From: Paralithodes platypus
Taxonomy: Eukaryota; Arthropoda; Malacostraca; Decapoda; Lithodidae
Direction of reading: 5' to 3'
Length of the DNA: 64,000 bases
NCBI GenBank assembly: GCA_032716605.1
Contig: CM064509.1
Location: 39,962,924 to 40,026,923, forward strand
Made by a program: the position numbers and the translations under genes. Positions within the stretch are counted from its first letter, which is position 1; each line of letters begins with the position of its first letter. Of this stretch, positions 10,401-18,484 are shown in pieces. The notes beneath the pieces were generated by a model, which saw only the letters and a program-made list of their open reading frames with translations, ran no database searches and was not told the origin of the DNA.

Positions 10401-11063
10401 TTAAATATTTTTGTCATTTTCATTTCAACATATTCTGTATTGGTGGGATATTAATTATTATTATTTTCTGTTCGGGCTTTGTCTCGAGTCGGCCACCCCC
10501 CAGCTATGGGGTACTGATATGTGCCTGAGTATATACATGCTCCGGTAAAAGGATTGAAGGGGGGTCACCGGCTTTTATATATTTCTCTCCTTTTCTATCT
10601 TTTCCTGGCTTGTATCCATTCGGCCCCATTCAGCCATCTGTTTTAAGATGTTTATCCCCATTCAGGTGTCAATTTCTTCCTGGCGAGAGATAGCGAGACA
10701 GCATTGTATGGAGAAATCCGGCTTGGCCGAAGAAATGTTTCTATCGAAAAATGTACAAATTTAGCTTGCTGTCAAAACAAAAACATATATATGCCGGCTC
10801 GCGGTATATTGACACCTGGATGGGGGTAAACGTCTTAAAACAGTAGGCTGAATGGGGCCGAATGGATACAAGCCAGGGAAAGAGAGAAAAGGAGAGAAAG
10901 ATAAAAAAAAAAAGCGAGGTGGGTTCCTTTAAACTTACAGATCATAGAAGAGGTAGGCCACCACTACAAAGATGGCAGCGGTGTATTTCTTGCATGATGT
11001 GAGGGAGTGAGCGGCAGTCTTGCGGGACAGAGCCTCATGCACCAATGTTGACACCTGCACCAT
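4217..11063 (-). CDS. TMEM209-like membrane protein, 5' part (exons 1-3 of an incomplete gene)
   Basis: Three minus-strand exons (11063-10939, 9162-8984, 4459-4217; 125, 179 and 243 nt) join in phase to 182 codons plus one base. The start is well supported: an in-frame TGA lies four codons upstream of the ATG. Residues ~27-42 and ~53-71 are two hydrophobic helices (YTAAIFVVVAYLFY; VLWWWAVATVCGGFGGILF). They are followed by LTPVEVTDRQRTLLAI and then a Ser/Pro/His-rich tract. Two N-terminal helices, a short QxTLL motif and a Ser/Pro-rich linker are the layout of TMEM209, a nuclear-envelope protein reported to bind NUP205. The conserved C-terminal domain would lie beyond the left edge. The name is an inference from layout and short motif similarity; an unrelated two-helix protein is possible. 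Donors are GTAAGT, GTATGG and GTACTG. Intron sizes are 1.8 and 4.5 kb, filled by transposons. Confidence 0.6.
4461..5130 (-). mobile_element. tRNA-derived SINE with L2-like 3' tail, interrupted by a LINE fragment
   Basis: 4461-4579 and ~5003-5130 together match the better copy at 59170-59412. The minus-strand 3' tail is GGGCGCTATGTAAGTAAGC followed by (ATT)n. A GCGCTATATAA-(ATT)n tail is known from SINEs mobilised by L2-clade LINEs. The tail abuts exon 3 of the TMEM209-like gene. The head is decayed near 5100. Confidence 0.65.
4580..5005 (+). mobile_element. 3' end of a jockey-like LINE (LINE-J) with (CAA)n tail and target duplication
   Basis: It encodes the C-terminal end of the LINE ORF ([28 protein letters not shown], then [12 protein letters not shown] and stop), interrupted by an internal direct repeat of ~54 bp (about 4770-4823 and 4842-4895). 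The 3' end is GGGAACAACAACAACC. An 11-bp repeat ACCTATCTCCC lies on both sides (~4569-4579 and ~5005-5015), a convincing target-site duplication in the SINE. Confidence 0.8.
5131..5356. other. AT-rich intron sequence, nothing recognised
   Basis: No exon-like codon pattern and no repeat shared with the rest of the window was seen. Confidence 0.4.
5357..5905 (+). mobile_element. (CAA)n-tailed SINE, near full length (~550 bp)
   Basis: Best reference copy of the most common SINE in the window. It starts GGGCGGGTGCCCAACCCCG, passes a GCCAAAGGCGGC hairpin, the TCTATCAGAGTGAGA segment and TTTCCCGGGCGTTTCCGCA, and ends GGGGCTGTTCGG...GGGAACAGCAACAACAAC. Other copies lie at 3906, 7575, 7962(-), 34290(-), 39490(-), 51600(-), 53168, 53613 and 54310. 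ORFs inside it recur in several frames and are not conserved as protein. The last ~55 bp match LINE-J. Confidence 0.85.
6160..7269. mobile_element. Tigger/pogo-like non-autonomous DNA transposon (1.1 kb)
   Basis: The ends are CAGTAAAAGTCCGTTAATCC and GGATTAACGGAAGTTTACTG, inverted, with TA on both sides (6158-6159, 7270-7271). CAGT ends, the ATCCGA core and TA duplication are typical of the pogo/Tigger branch of Tc1/mariner. Inside are inverted copies of the same ~170 bp (6430-6600 against 6960-7160) and repeated Leu/Lys-coding tracts, but no transposase ORF. Confidence 0.8.
7270..7574. other. AT-rich intron sequence with short GATA repeat
   Basis: A decayed (GATA)n run sits at 7272-7300. 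Nothing else was recognised. Confidence 0.4.
7575..7806 (+). mobile_element. (CAA)n-tailed SINE, truncated, with 12-bp target duplication
   Basis: 5'-truncated and internally shortened copy. ACTCTACGCAAT occurs at 7563-7574 and 7807-7818, an exact target duplication. Confidence 0.8.
7962..8363 (-). mobile_element. (CAA)n-tailed SINE, minus strand, with 13-bp target duplication
   Basis: The (GTT)n end at 7962-7975 is the tail on the minus strand. CAATTACTTGTTG at 7949-7961 and 8364-8376 flanks the copy exactly. Confidence 0.8.
8622..8836. mobile_element. TTAA-flanked MITE (215 bp)
   Basis: It starts TTAACCCTTTGAGTACCAG and ends CTGGTACTGTACGGGTTAA, inverted and with TTAA at both ends. It shares internal sequence with 48893-49105 (AAGATCTATGGTAG, TGAGATATTTTGAAGCC). 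TTAA target use is the mark of piggyBac-group transposons; no transposase is encoded. Confidence 0.75.
8984..9162 (-). CDS. TMEM209-like exon 2 (second membrane helix)
   Basis: The acceptor is TTTTTCAG just above 9162. The first base completes a Leu codon from exon 1, and the exon then reads RNDGRLSSRGVLWWW to TDRQRTLLAINDT. It ends one base into a codon at 8984, before donor GTATGG. It is GC-rich against AT-rich flanks, as expected for a real exon. Confidence 0.7.
9163..9555. other. Intron 1 sequence of the TMEM209-like gene, nothing recognised
   Basis: An (AT)n stretch near 9253-9270 is the only feature seen. Confidence 0.4.
9556..10545 (+). mobile_element. RTE-type LINE fragment (RT C-terminal half plus 3' tail), frameshifted
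   Basis: Frames change several times, but the order is clear: a decayed QLLFADD-like stretch near 9625-9650, LDVRLDGKILEQV, KYLGG, RDRLRNEEVRRRV, LSARVDRRVLCWYGHIERMG and GRPSLRWRDCV (10260-10310). The end carries the family tail CTTTGTCTCGAGTCGGCCAC. The nearest relative is 12420-13445, which keeps a longer frame. Not functional. Confidence 0.75.
10554..10932. mobile_element. Long-inverted-repeat MITE (GGTCACCGG family), TTAA-related, at TMEM209-like donor
   Basis: The left end GGGGGGTCACCGGCTTTTAT and the right end (GCGAGGTGGGTTCCTTTAA, minus strand TTAAAGGAACCCACC) are diverged inverted repeats. Inner arms are clearer: GGCTTGTATCCATTCGGCCC is inverted at about 10850-10875. TTGA (left) and TTAA (right) suggest a decayed TTAA duplication. 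A second copy lies at 45375-45822. Confidence 0.7.
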
Positions 11064-11091
11064 AATGGCACCTCACCACACACTGGGACAC
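10939..11091 (-). CDS. TMEM209-like exon 1 (5'UTR 11091-11064, coding 11063-10939)
   Basis: On the minus strand TTACAG at 11097-11092 could be an acceptor for a 5'UTR exon. The ATG at 11063-11061 opens MVQVSTLVHEALSRK. Coding ends with two bases of a codon at 10939, followed by the consensus donor GTAAGT (10938-10933). A MITE begins immediately after the donor. Confidence 0.7.
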
Positions 11092-11094
11092 CTG

Positions 11095-11238
11095 TAACAT
11101 ACACAATGTAGGGTAAGGTAACCAATAGGTACGCACCAGTTCAATAGGTACGCACTTGCCATTTTGGTCAATATTTACGAGATGCAACAATAAAGGGATA
11201 AGATCCTGTGTAGCGGGAGCAACTGTTTTTCTATCTAT
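11095..11238. repeat. Fragment of the GGTCAATATTTACGAG long-inverted-repeat family
   Basis: GGGTAAGGTAACCAATAGG and TTTGGTCAATATTTACGAG repeat the left arm of the larger element that starts near 11549. Confidence 0.6.
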
Positions 11239-11345
11239 CTATCTATCTATTGCCTGACGCCGTGATCCCCGAACGAACTGCCCCCATGCACCTCTGTCCC
11301 CAGTCCGTCGACGCCCCTCCCCCCAACCAGCACCGCATTCGTTCA
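11239..11345 (-). mobile_element. RTE-type LINE 3' tail fragment, (GATA)n-ended, minus strand
   Basis: (TCTA)n then TTGCCTGACGCCGTGATCCC matches, in reverse, GATCACGGCGTCAGGCAATAG at 44318-44340. This is a second (GATA)n-tailed tail type, distinct from the GAGTCGGC one. Confidence 0.65.
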
Positions 11346-11816
11346 TATACGGTACTTCTTCACTGTTTTTCAGATGCCTATTTACTAAGAAACATTGAAC
11401 AATATCTTTAACCTAAACTAACCAAAACCTAGCCTAGTACTGTATATTAGTGGACTATTTATAAATGTAAAATGTAAAAATATATTGCAACATTACCAAA
11501 TTATTGAGATATATGTACAGGTCATCCCGCTACATAGGATTATACCGGGTAAGGTAACCAATAGGTACACACCAGTCTAATAGGTACCGTACGCACTTGC
11601 CATTTTGGTCAATATTTACGAGACGCAACAATATACTGTAGGTAACAAATTTATAATATCAGTTTTGAGTTCCTATCATCATATGCTTCATTGCTAGGCC
11701 TATATAATTTTTATCCTCTGGAAAAAAAAAATCTTGGGATTTTTAATTTTGTTCTTGGGATTTGTTTTGTTTTGGTCATTAACCTAACCTAATAGCCCCC
11801 AAATACATTAAACTAT

Positions 11817-12078
11817 ATTTTATTAATTTCACCACAACACCAAACACCCTCAATGAAATTAATTAAAGTATATATGATCCACCAGGATTCGAACCTGGGT
11901 TATCACACACAGATTTTTACCACCTTAACCATTACACCACCAGGACGGTTAAAGGTTTATACACATGCCTACGACTTATTATCCATTTTCGAATACTGGA
12001 TATTAATCTATCATGTTCATACTCCCAACCGCGCTATGGTAGCCTAATGTTTAAGTGAGAGGAAAGAATATTCATGGG
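11817..12078 (-). mobile_element. SINE-like repeat with tRNA-like core (copy 1 of a direct pair)
   Basis: On the minus strand TGGTGTAATGGTTAAGG (A-box-like) and GGTTCGAATCC (perfect B box) lie about 45 bp apart. The repeat recurs as 12146-12408 and, on the plus strand, as 36367-36645. No acceptor-stem pairing is visible, so this is not a working tRNA. Confidence 0.65.
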
Positions 12079-12145
12079 GCACAGATCATATAGACCGGCC
12101 TCGCGACGAAATATCCCTGAACCTACTAATAATCTATACCGTATT

Positions 12146-12408
12146 TTATTAATTTCACCACAACACCAAACACCCTCAATGAAATTAATTAAAGTATATA
12201 TGATCCGCCAGGATTCGAACCCGGGTTATCACACGCAGATTTTTGCCACTTTAACCATTACACCACCAGGACGGTTAAAGGTTTATGCACACGCCTACGA
12301 CTTATTATCCATTCTCGAATACTGGATATTAATCTATCGTGTTCATACTCCCAACCGCGCTATGGTAGCCTAATTTTAAGTGAGAGGAAAGAATATTCAT
12401 GGGGCACA
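12146..12408 (-). mobile_element. SINE-like repeat with tRNA-like core (copy 2)
   Basis: A direct repeat of 11817-12078 with only scattered differences (ATCCGCCAGG for ATCCACCAGG, for example). The two copies are spaced 329 bp apart, consistent with a local duplication. Confidence 0.65.
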
Positions 12409-12419
12409 GATATAGTTAG

Positions 12420-13445
12420 GTTAGGTTAGATGTGAGGCTGGATGGGGAAATATTGGAACAAGTAGAGTGTTTTAAATATCTAGGAGGAACAATAAGCAGG
12501 AGTGGAGGTAAAACAGATAGTGTGTGAAGGAAGGAAGGTTTTCGGAGCAATGGGAAGGATGTGGAAGACGAGAAATCTCGAGTGAAAGTAAAAAGTGCAC
12601 TGTATCAAGGAATTGTTGTGCCAACAGTGATGTATGGGGCTGAGACATGGACTCTGAAGAAAATGGAGAAAAGAGGGCTGGATGTGATGGAGATGAGCTG
12701 CTTGAGGAGTATGTGTGGAGTTAATCGTAGAGACAGATTGAGGAATGACGAGATACGTAGGAGAGTGGGGCAGCAGGAACATTTGTCAGCCAGAGTGGAC
12801 AGAAGGGTGCTTAGCTGGTATGGTCATGTTGAACGAATGGGAAATGAAAGGCTTACAAAGAGAATATGTGAGTCAGGTACAAGGGGAGATAGAAGGGCAG
12901 GAAGACCCCCATTGAGATGGAGAGACTGTGTAAGAAAGGCTTTGGATGATAGAGGAATGACTATAGATCAGGCAGGGGAAGTGGTGGTGGACAGAAGTGA
13001 ATGGAGAATGCTTGTGAATAGTTGAGTGAACACGTGGTCATTTGGAGTAAGGGGTCGGGTGCAAGTTGGACTAGATAATAGTCAATCAGGCGCCTGGCCC
13101 GGGGAGACGATTAATATGAAGGGTGTGCCTGGAAGTGTGGTGGGAGGGCTTGTGGCTTTGGCTCCGCTGCATGTCTGCCTGCCGAGATCGGAACCTCTCC
13201 GGGTGGTCAGGGGCCGGGGGAGTGCTGGAGCGACCTTGGTAACCCTGATCTCTGGGTCTTCTCCTGGGTGACCTGGATGTGTGAGAGTTTGTGTTTTTTA
13301 TCTGTGTTTATTTTTTGTTTTATGTTGTTTTTGTGTTTTCCCTGTTCTTGCTCTGTCTTGAGTCGGCTACCCCCAAAATGGGGATTGGGCCTCCCCCAAA
13401 ATGGGGATTGGGCCTGAGCATATAGATAGATAGATAGATAGATAG
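12420..13445 (+). mobile_element. RTE-type LINE 3' half with (GATA)n tail
   Basis: Open from 12561 to 13025: LYQGIVVPTVMYGAETWTLK, RSMCGVNRRDRLRNDEIRRR, SWYGHVERMG, GRPPLRWRDCVRKALDDRG, then stop. This is the C-terminal part of an RTE-type RT protein. The 3'UTR holds CTTGAGTCGGCTACCCCC, a partial internal duplication of AAAATGGGGATTGGGCCT, and (TAGA)5 at the end. It is 5'-truncated. The same tail forms the outer layer of the nest at 24369-30371. Confidence 0.85.
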
Positions 13446-13659
13446 GTTAGGTTTTTTGGTTAGGTTAATACAAAAAAAGAATCCCAAGATTTTTTTTTCC
13501 CTAGGATAAAAATTATATAGCAATGACGCATATGATGATAGGAACCCAAAACTACCATTAGAAATTTGTTACCTATATTGTTGCGTCTCGTAAATATTGA
13601 CAGCCATTTTTGTTGCTGCACTTCTTCAATCATACCAAACTAAACTATTGATTCTTAGT

Positions 13660-13770
13660 TTCTTACAGTTTCTTACAGTAGATCCTCTGGAAAAAGGCAA
13701 ACTATGCCTGTGTATCCAGCTCAGTACCAGTACTTGCACTGTTGCGGTCGTTCACGGTGTTGAACCGTGA
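13660..13770. repeat. Fragment shared with CR1-like LINE 3' ends
   Basis: GATCCTCTGGAAAAAGGCAA and GTATCCAGCTCAGTACC recur at 15485-15560 and 57148-57200, where CR1-like coding remnants adjoin. Confidence 0.6.
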
Positions 13771-13896
13771 TACCTGATGACATGAAGGCATAATGGTTAA
13801 GCTTTAAGATGAGACCAAATTTAAATGCCCAAGTGTTGTCATATCCTGTGGGGAGGTTTTGGGATGGATGTAGTTTCCGGGCGTACGGTCGTCATG

Positions 13897-14112
13897 TTTA
13901 CATAGGGCGATCGCCGCCGTTAACTTTGCGTCTATTTTGACGGCAATTTTTTCGGCTATTTGCCCCCTGCTGGCAATATATATGATGACAATATGTCATG
14001 GGGGGGTGATGGGGGGCAAAACCCCCCCTCAACATATTATTGTATCCAAAGGCAGTCAAAATAGACGGGAACATGATGGCAAGCGTCCAACGCCACTCCG
14101 TGTAGTGTAAAC
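13897..14112. mobile_element. MITE with ~55-bp imperfect inverted ends
   Basis: GTTTACATAGGGCG and CGTGTAGTGTAAAC form the tips. GTCTATTTTGACGGC and GTCAAAATAGACGGG are the inner arms. A central GGGGGGTGATGGGGGGC / GCAAAACCCCCCC pair could fold. Confidence 0.55.
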
Positions 14113-14207
14113 AAGGCTGGCGGTACGCCTGAATTCTACATTCTACCCGAGGGTTTTAAATGCCAAGTGCGTACCTATTGGTTACCTTACCCTATATATA
14201 TATATTA

Positions 14208-14425
14208 ACATTAACTATGTCGTGCAGTGGCACTATAGTCTATTCGCTGTAAGTGGGTGAAAAATTATGACCACTATCCTCTGTAACTCAAAAAGGGCTG
14301 GAGCAAATTGGCTGTAAATTTCTACACCTATGCCTTGACTGACTCTTCCCAAATGATAGAAATATTAGCTTGATTAATCGAGTAGTTTTTGAGTTAGGCC
14401 TACAGAGGTTAGAGGTCATGATTTC
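14208..14425. mobile_element. MITE-like inverted repeat related to 41858-42045
   Basis: TCCTCTGTAACTCAAAAAGG and the opposing TTTTTGAGTTAGGCCTACAG are inverted. The centre (TTCCCAAATGATAGAAA) is the reverse complement of the centre at 41935. Confidence 0.5.
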
Positions 14426-15355
14426 TCGCCTACTGTGTCAAACCAGAGCAATTTTGTGTTAAGACTTGAATGATTATGAGAAGGAATACAGGAAAAATAA
14501 CATGAAATACCATTGTTTTGGTAATTTATTAACTTTCAAAGACATTATTTGAACTATAAACCATAATTTTAGCGAAACAATTACAATAATAAAGACTAAT
14601 AATAATGAACTCAGCATTGGTTTGACACCCAGACGATATATCAGAACGTTCAGACAAGCTTCCCCTCGAAAATTCCCATTTACTATTGTTACGATGCGCG
14701 ATCCCGCAGTGCTTTCTAGTACTGTATATTAATATGACATTGTCACGTCTTCTACATCATTTTTAAGAGCAGCGGGGGTCTGGGGGTGGCAGCCCCGGCC
14801 CCCCAGGTTAGGTTAGGGTAGGCTAATGAATGATAATATTGTCGTCGGAGGTCTGGAGAAGGCTGTCGAGTCACATGACTGTTTACGTCCACGAGTAGGC
14901 TATCCTCACTAGGCGGCAGTCATGCACGTCGGAGAAGCCGTTCATGTAAACAATTACCCCAAACTTGGCTCGGGTTTTCAAAATATTGGGTTTCAAGACT
15001 TTTTAAAACCTTAAAACCCGAGCCAAGTTTTGCTAAAATATGCTATTAAACCTAAGCCTAGCCTATCGCCATTTTACGCATTAAGCCTAACCTTAGTAAC
15101 CCCTCATTTTCCCTTTTTTTCATAGGCTAGCCCTCCCCACTAACAGGCGGTGTGTGTGTATTAAGATCGTTGGATAGGCTAATGAATTATGGATAGCCTA
15201 ATGGGGGAAAACATTTGGTAAAAATTGAAGAGACCCCAGACAGCCTTTTTACTAGTTATTTTTTTTTTTTTTTTTTTATTTTTTTTTTTTATATAGGCTA
15301 GGCTAGCATAGGCCTAGTGTTGTTTAATACCGAGGACCGTCGCATTTTAGTATTT
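14426..15355. other. Repeat-rich intergenic sequence
   Basis: 14450-14525 resembles 8538-8620. A 30-bp arm (CTTGGCTCGGGTTTT / AAAACCCGAGCCAAG) forms a hairpin at 14955-15030. Poly-T lies at 15259-15288. No gene was seen. Confidence 0.5.
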
Positions 15356-15416
15356 TCAATATTAGCCTAGCCTAGCCTAACCTAGCCTAACCTAACCTAA
15401 CCTAACCTAACCTAAC
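15356..15416. repeat. Interstitial telomere-like (CCTAA)n block
   Basis: Six to seven consecutive CCTAA units after CCTAGCC variants. CCTAA is the complement of the arthropod telomere unit TTAGG. Flanking single-copy and LINE DNA show it is internal. Confidence 0.75.
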
Positions 15417-15464
15417 CGAAAACTAACAGACGGTCTAAACCCAGCTCACGTTCCCTGTTTATTT

Positions 15465-16090
15465 TCTTACAGTTTTCTTACATTAGATCCTCTGGAAAAA
15501 GGCAAACTAGGCCTGTGTATCCAGCTCAGTACCAGTACTTGCACTGCTGCGGTCGTTCACGGTGTTGGCGGCGGCGGTAGCAGACGCAACATTTTTACTA
15601 TTCAGTATTTTTTTTTGTATAATCAAACTTCAAATCTTGTCTTCCCCATGCTTTATCAAGATTACTTTCAAACTCCCTTATTGATTCGGAATCGACTACA
15701 TACTGGGGCAGTGCGTTCCACTCATTTACCACTCTATCACAAAATGAGTTCTTTGCCTTCTTGTGCTTCTCAAGCCTATTTCTTTCTTTGTAAATTTTCT
15801 TAGAGTGTCCTCTCGTTCTTGTTCCCTCCCGAATCAAGAAGATACCTTCACACACATCCTCATCGTACTTTCCTGACACTATCTTAAAAGTCTCTATCAT
15901 ATCCCCTCTCTTTCTCCTATATGCCAGTGTCGGAAGCCCCAGTGTCCTCAACCTCTGCTCATAGCCCGCGTTCTTCAACGTTGGTACCAGCTTGCTAGCT
16001 CTCCTCTGCACTTTCTCCACTGCTTCTATATCCTTTACCATATATGGAGCCCACACCTGGTTCGCATATTCCAGGTGCGGCCTATGGCTT
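15465..16090 (-). mobile_element. CR1-like LINE, 3' end of ORF2 and 3'UTR
   Basis: The minus strand reads open from 16056 to 15598 (152 codons): [40 protein letters not shown], then [20 protein letters not shown]. This C-terminal domain follows the RT in CR1-like LINEs. The 3'UTR carries the GGCAAACTAGGCCTGTG segment found again at 57160. It is 5'-truncated at VWAPYMV. It lies inside a 42-bp tandem array. Confidence 0.85.
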
Positions 16091-16099
16091 ATGGGTTAT

Positions 16100-16228
16100 G
16101 GGTGCGCAACGGTCTAAACCCAGCTCAAGTTCCCTGTTTATGGGTACGCGACGGTCTAAACCCAGCTCACGTTCCCTGTTTATGGGTACGCGACGGTGTA
16201 AACCCAGCTCACGTTCCTGTTTATCGGT
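16100..16228. repeat. Tandem repeat, 42-bp unit, three copies
   Basis: The unit begins ATGGGTACGCGACGGTCTA and ends CGTTCCCTGTTT. A fourth partial unit lies at 15428-15462 on the other side of the CR1 fragment, so the LINE split the array. Confidence 0.75.
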
Positions 16229-16304
16229 GAACAATCCAACAGTTTCTCGTATTTCACTTATAGTGAATTTGCGACGGTAATTACATGTACACCAACATAG
16301 GCTA

Positions 16305-18484
16305 GGGTCAATATAAAGGAGCCGGACCACAGCTGGGATCTCATTTCTAATGGTAGTTTTGGGTTCCTATCATTTTATGCTTCATTGCTAGGCCTAGGCC
16401 TATATACTTTTTATCCACCGGATAATAATGTTTTTCTTGGGGTTTTTTTATTTTATTTTTTTTAGCATTAGCATTAGGACCTAGCTTAACCTAACCAAAA
16501 AACTTAAGGTTCAATGTTATTTTAATACCACAAATTTTGTTGATATATTTGAAGATAAATATTGAATCTATATGCTCTAAAGATCATAAGAAAATTTGTT
16601 TTAACCCTCGGCAAAACTTAATAAAAAAGTATGGTACTGTACTAAAATGTCTTTTTCGTAACAAGGTTGTCAATACGGTACTTCTAGTTATCGATAGCTC
16701 TAAAGATCATATGAAAATGTGTTAAACCCTCGGAAAAACCTAATATAAAAGAACTGTATGGTACTAAAATTAAATTTTCGTAACAAGGTTGTCAATACGG
16801 TACTTTTCCGTTATCAATGTACAATCAAAGCTGAATATTGCAGAGTAAACACCGTAGACTTCATCGACTGTCTTTCACCTTCGTATAATCGACAGCCAAT
16901 TTATTTTTATTTTTTAACCAAGGGATTAGTACTCAACCAGCGGGGGGGTGGGGGCAGCAGCCCCCACCCATAATACTAGGTTAGGTTAGGTAAGGTTGTT
17001 AGGTTAGGCTAATGTCTTTTCAAATCACTATCGGGGGCGTGTCTCAACATCGATCAATAGGCCTAATGGAGAAAATAGGTTTTCCCGAGATTTCTAATTA
17101 ATTACAAACACTATATAGTATATTGATGGAAATTAACAATTTCTTTTATAAAAAACACTCAGAAAATGTGTGGTATTAAAATAACATTTTTCCCCGAATT
17201 TCTCCATAAAATGCTGGCTCGCTATCGCTCGCCAGGAAAAAATCGACACCTGGATGGGTATAAATGTCTAAAACAGTAGGCTGAATGGGGCCAAATGGAT
17301 ACAACCAATAAAGAGAAAAATGCAGGGAAAAATGTTATTTTAACCCATCAGACTCGGAAGGGCTCTGAGGCACTCATGAGCTCAAAGCCTGTAAGCTTGG
17401 TGTGCGAGGCATACATCCGACGCATGTAAACAACAGCCGGCTGGAGGCTGGACCGACGCCCCGCATCTCCGGCCACAAGGAGTGCGTCGCTTGTTCGTGT
17501 GTGCCTGTATGTTATTGTTACGTATCGAAAAGTAGTGTAAAGTGGCTGTTTTTGCCATAAAGTTATCTCCAATGAAATCATCATCACATTCACAACTGAA
17601 CCAGTTGACTTAGAGAGCTCTACTTAATGCCATTCTACAGGTACGAAACACATCTACGCTTGGGGATGCGCGGGAATGCGGAAGCAAGCCAAATAACAAA
17701 GATGCAGTAGCCTAGGCGTAGACGTTTTTCAGCCAAAACCCCCGGGTTTCGGGGAATATATATACAATACATAGCCGGCTCTAAGCCGGGACAAACTTTC
17801 CGAGTGTTTTTTTATAAAAATAATTGTTCATTTACATCAATATAGGCCTAGTGTTTGTAATTAATTAGAAATCTCGGGAAAACCTATTTTCCCCATTAGG
17901 CCTATCGATCGATACTTTACCATAGGCCTATTACCATACTTTATATTAGGTTTTTCCGAGGGTTTAACACATTTTCATATGATCTGTAGAGCTATCGATA
18001 ACTGGAAGTACCTAGGCTATTGACAACCTTGTTACGAAAAAGACATTTTAGTACCTTTTTTATTAGGTTTCGCCGAGGGTTAAAACAAATTTTCTTATAC
18101 TCTTTAGAGCATATAGATTCATTATTAGGCCTAATCTTCAAATATATCAACAACATTTATGGTATTAAAATAACATTAGGCTAGCCTAAACCTAACCTAA
18201 CCTAACCTAACCTAGGCCTAAATGTATTTGGGGGCTGTTAGGTTAGGTTTGGTTTTTTGGTTAAGTTAGGCTAGCCTAGACCTAGGCCTAGCCTAATGCT
18301 AAAAAAAAAAATTAGCCTATCCTAGGCCTAGGCCTAAGTCAAGAAAACAAAATATTTTCCTGTGGATAAAAAGTATAGGCCTAGGCCTAGCCTATAGCAA
18401 TGAAGCATAGAATGATAGGAACCCAAAACTACAGTACCATTAGAAATGAGATCCCAGCTGTGGTGCGACTCGTAAATATTGACC
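16305..18484. mobile_element. Large inverted-repeat element (GGTCAATATTTACGAG family)
   Basis: Arms 16305-17170 and 17795-18484 match in inverse: CCACAGCTGGGATCTCATTT against its complement at 18445-18470, CTCTAAAGATCATATGAAAA at 16700 against 17975, and AGATTTCTAATTAATTACAA at 17089 against 17850. The centre holds a MITE of the 58466 family (17340-17790) and a GGTCACCGG-family scrap (17215-17335). CCTAA blocks lie inside the right arm (18180-18215). Confidence 0.65.
17340..17790 (-). mobile_element. Degenerate TTAA-type MITE related to 58466-58954
   Basis: TTAACCCATCAGACTCGG starts the copy. ATCATCACATTCACAACTGA and CTGAACCAGTTGACTTA near 17577-17612 are the reverse complement of the 58640-58670 region. 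The right end is eroded. Confidence 0.5.

Larger units (their letters stand above)
11607..13601. mobile_element. Long-inverted-repeat element (GGTCAATATTTACGAG family) carrying other insertions
   Basis: Left arm 11607-11830 and right arm 13445-13601 are inverted copies: GGTCAATATTTACGAGACGC against GCGTCTCGTAAATATTGAC, with ATGCTTCATTGCTAGGCC and CCTAA-rich inner ends. The middle holds two tRNA-SINE copies and an RTE fragment. Further GGTAACCAATAGGTACGC sequence lies outside both arms (11549 and 14160-14198). Confidence 0.6.

Noticed and set aside
15356..15416. Chromosome end (telomere)
   Set aside because: Only six to seven units, flanked on both sides by ordinary repeat and LINE sequence.
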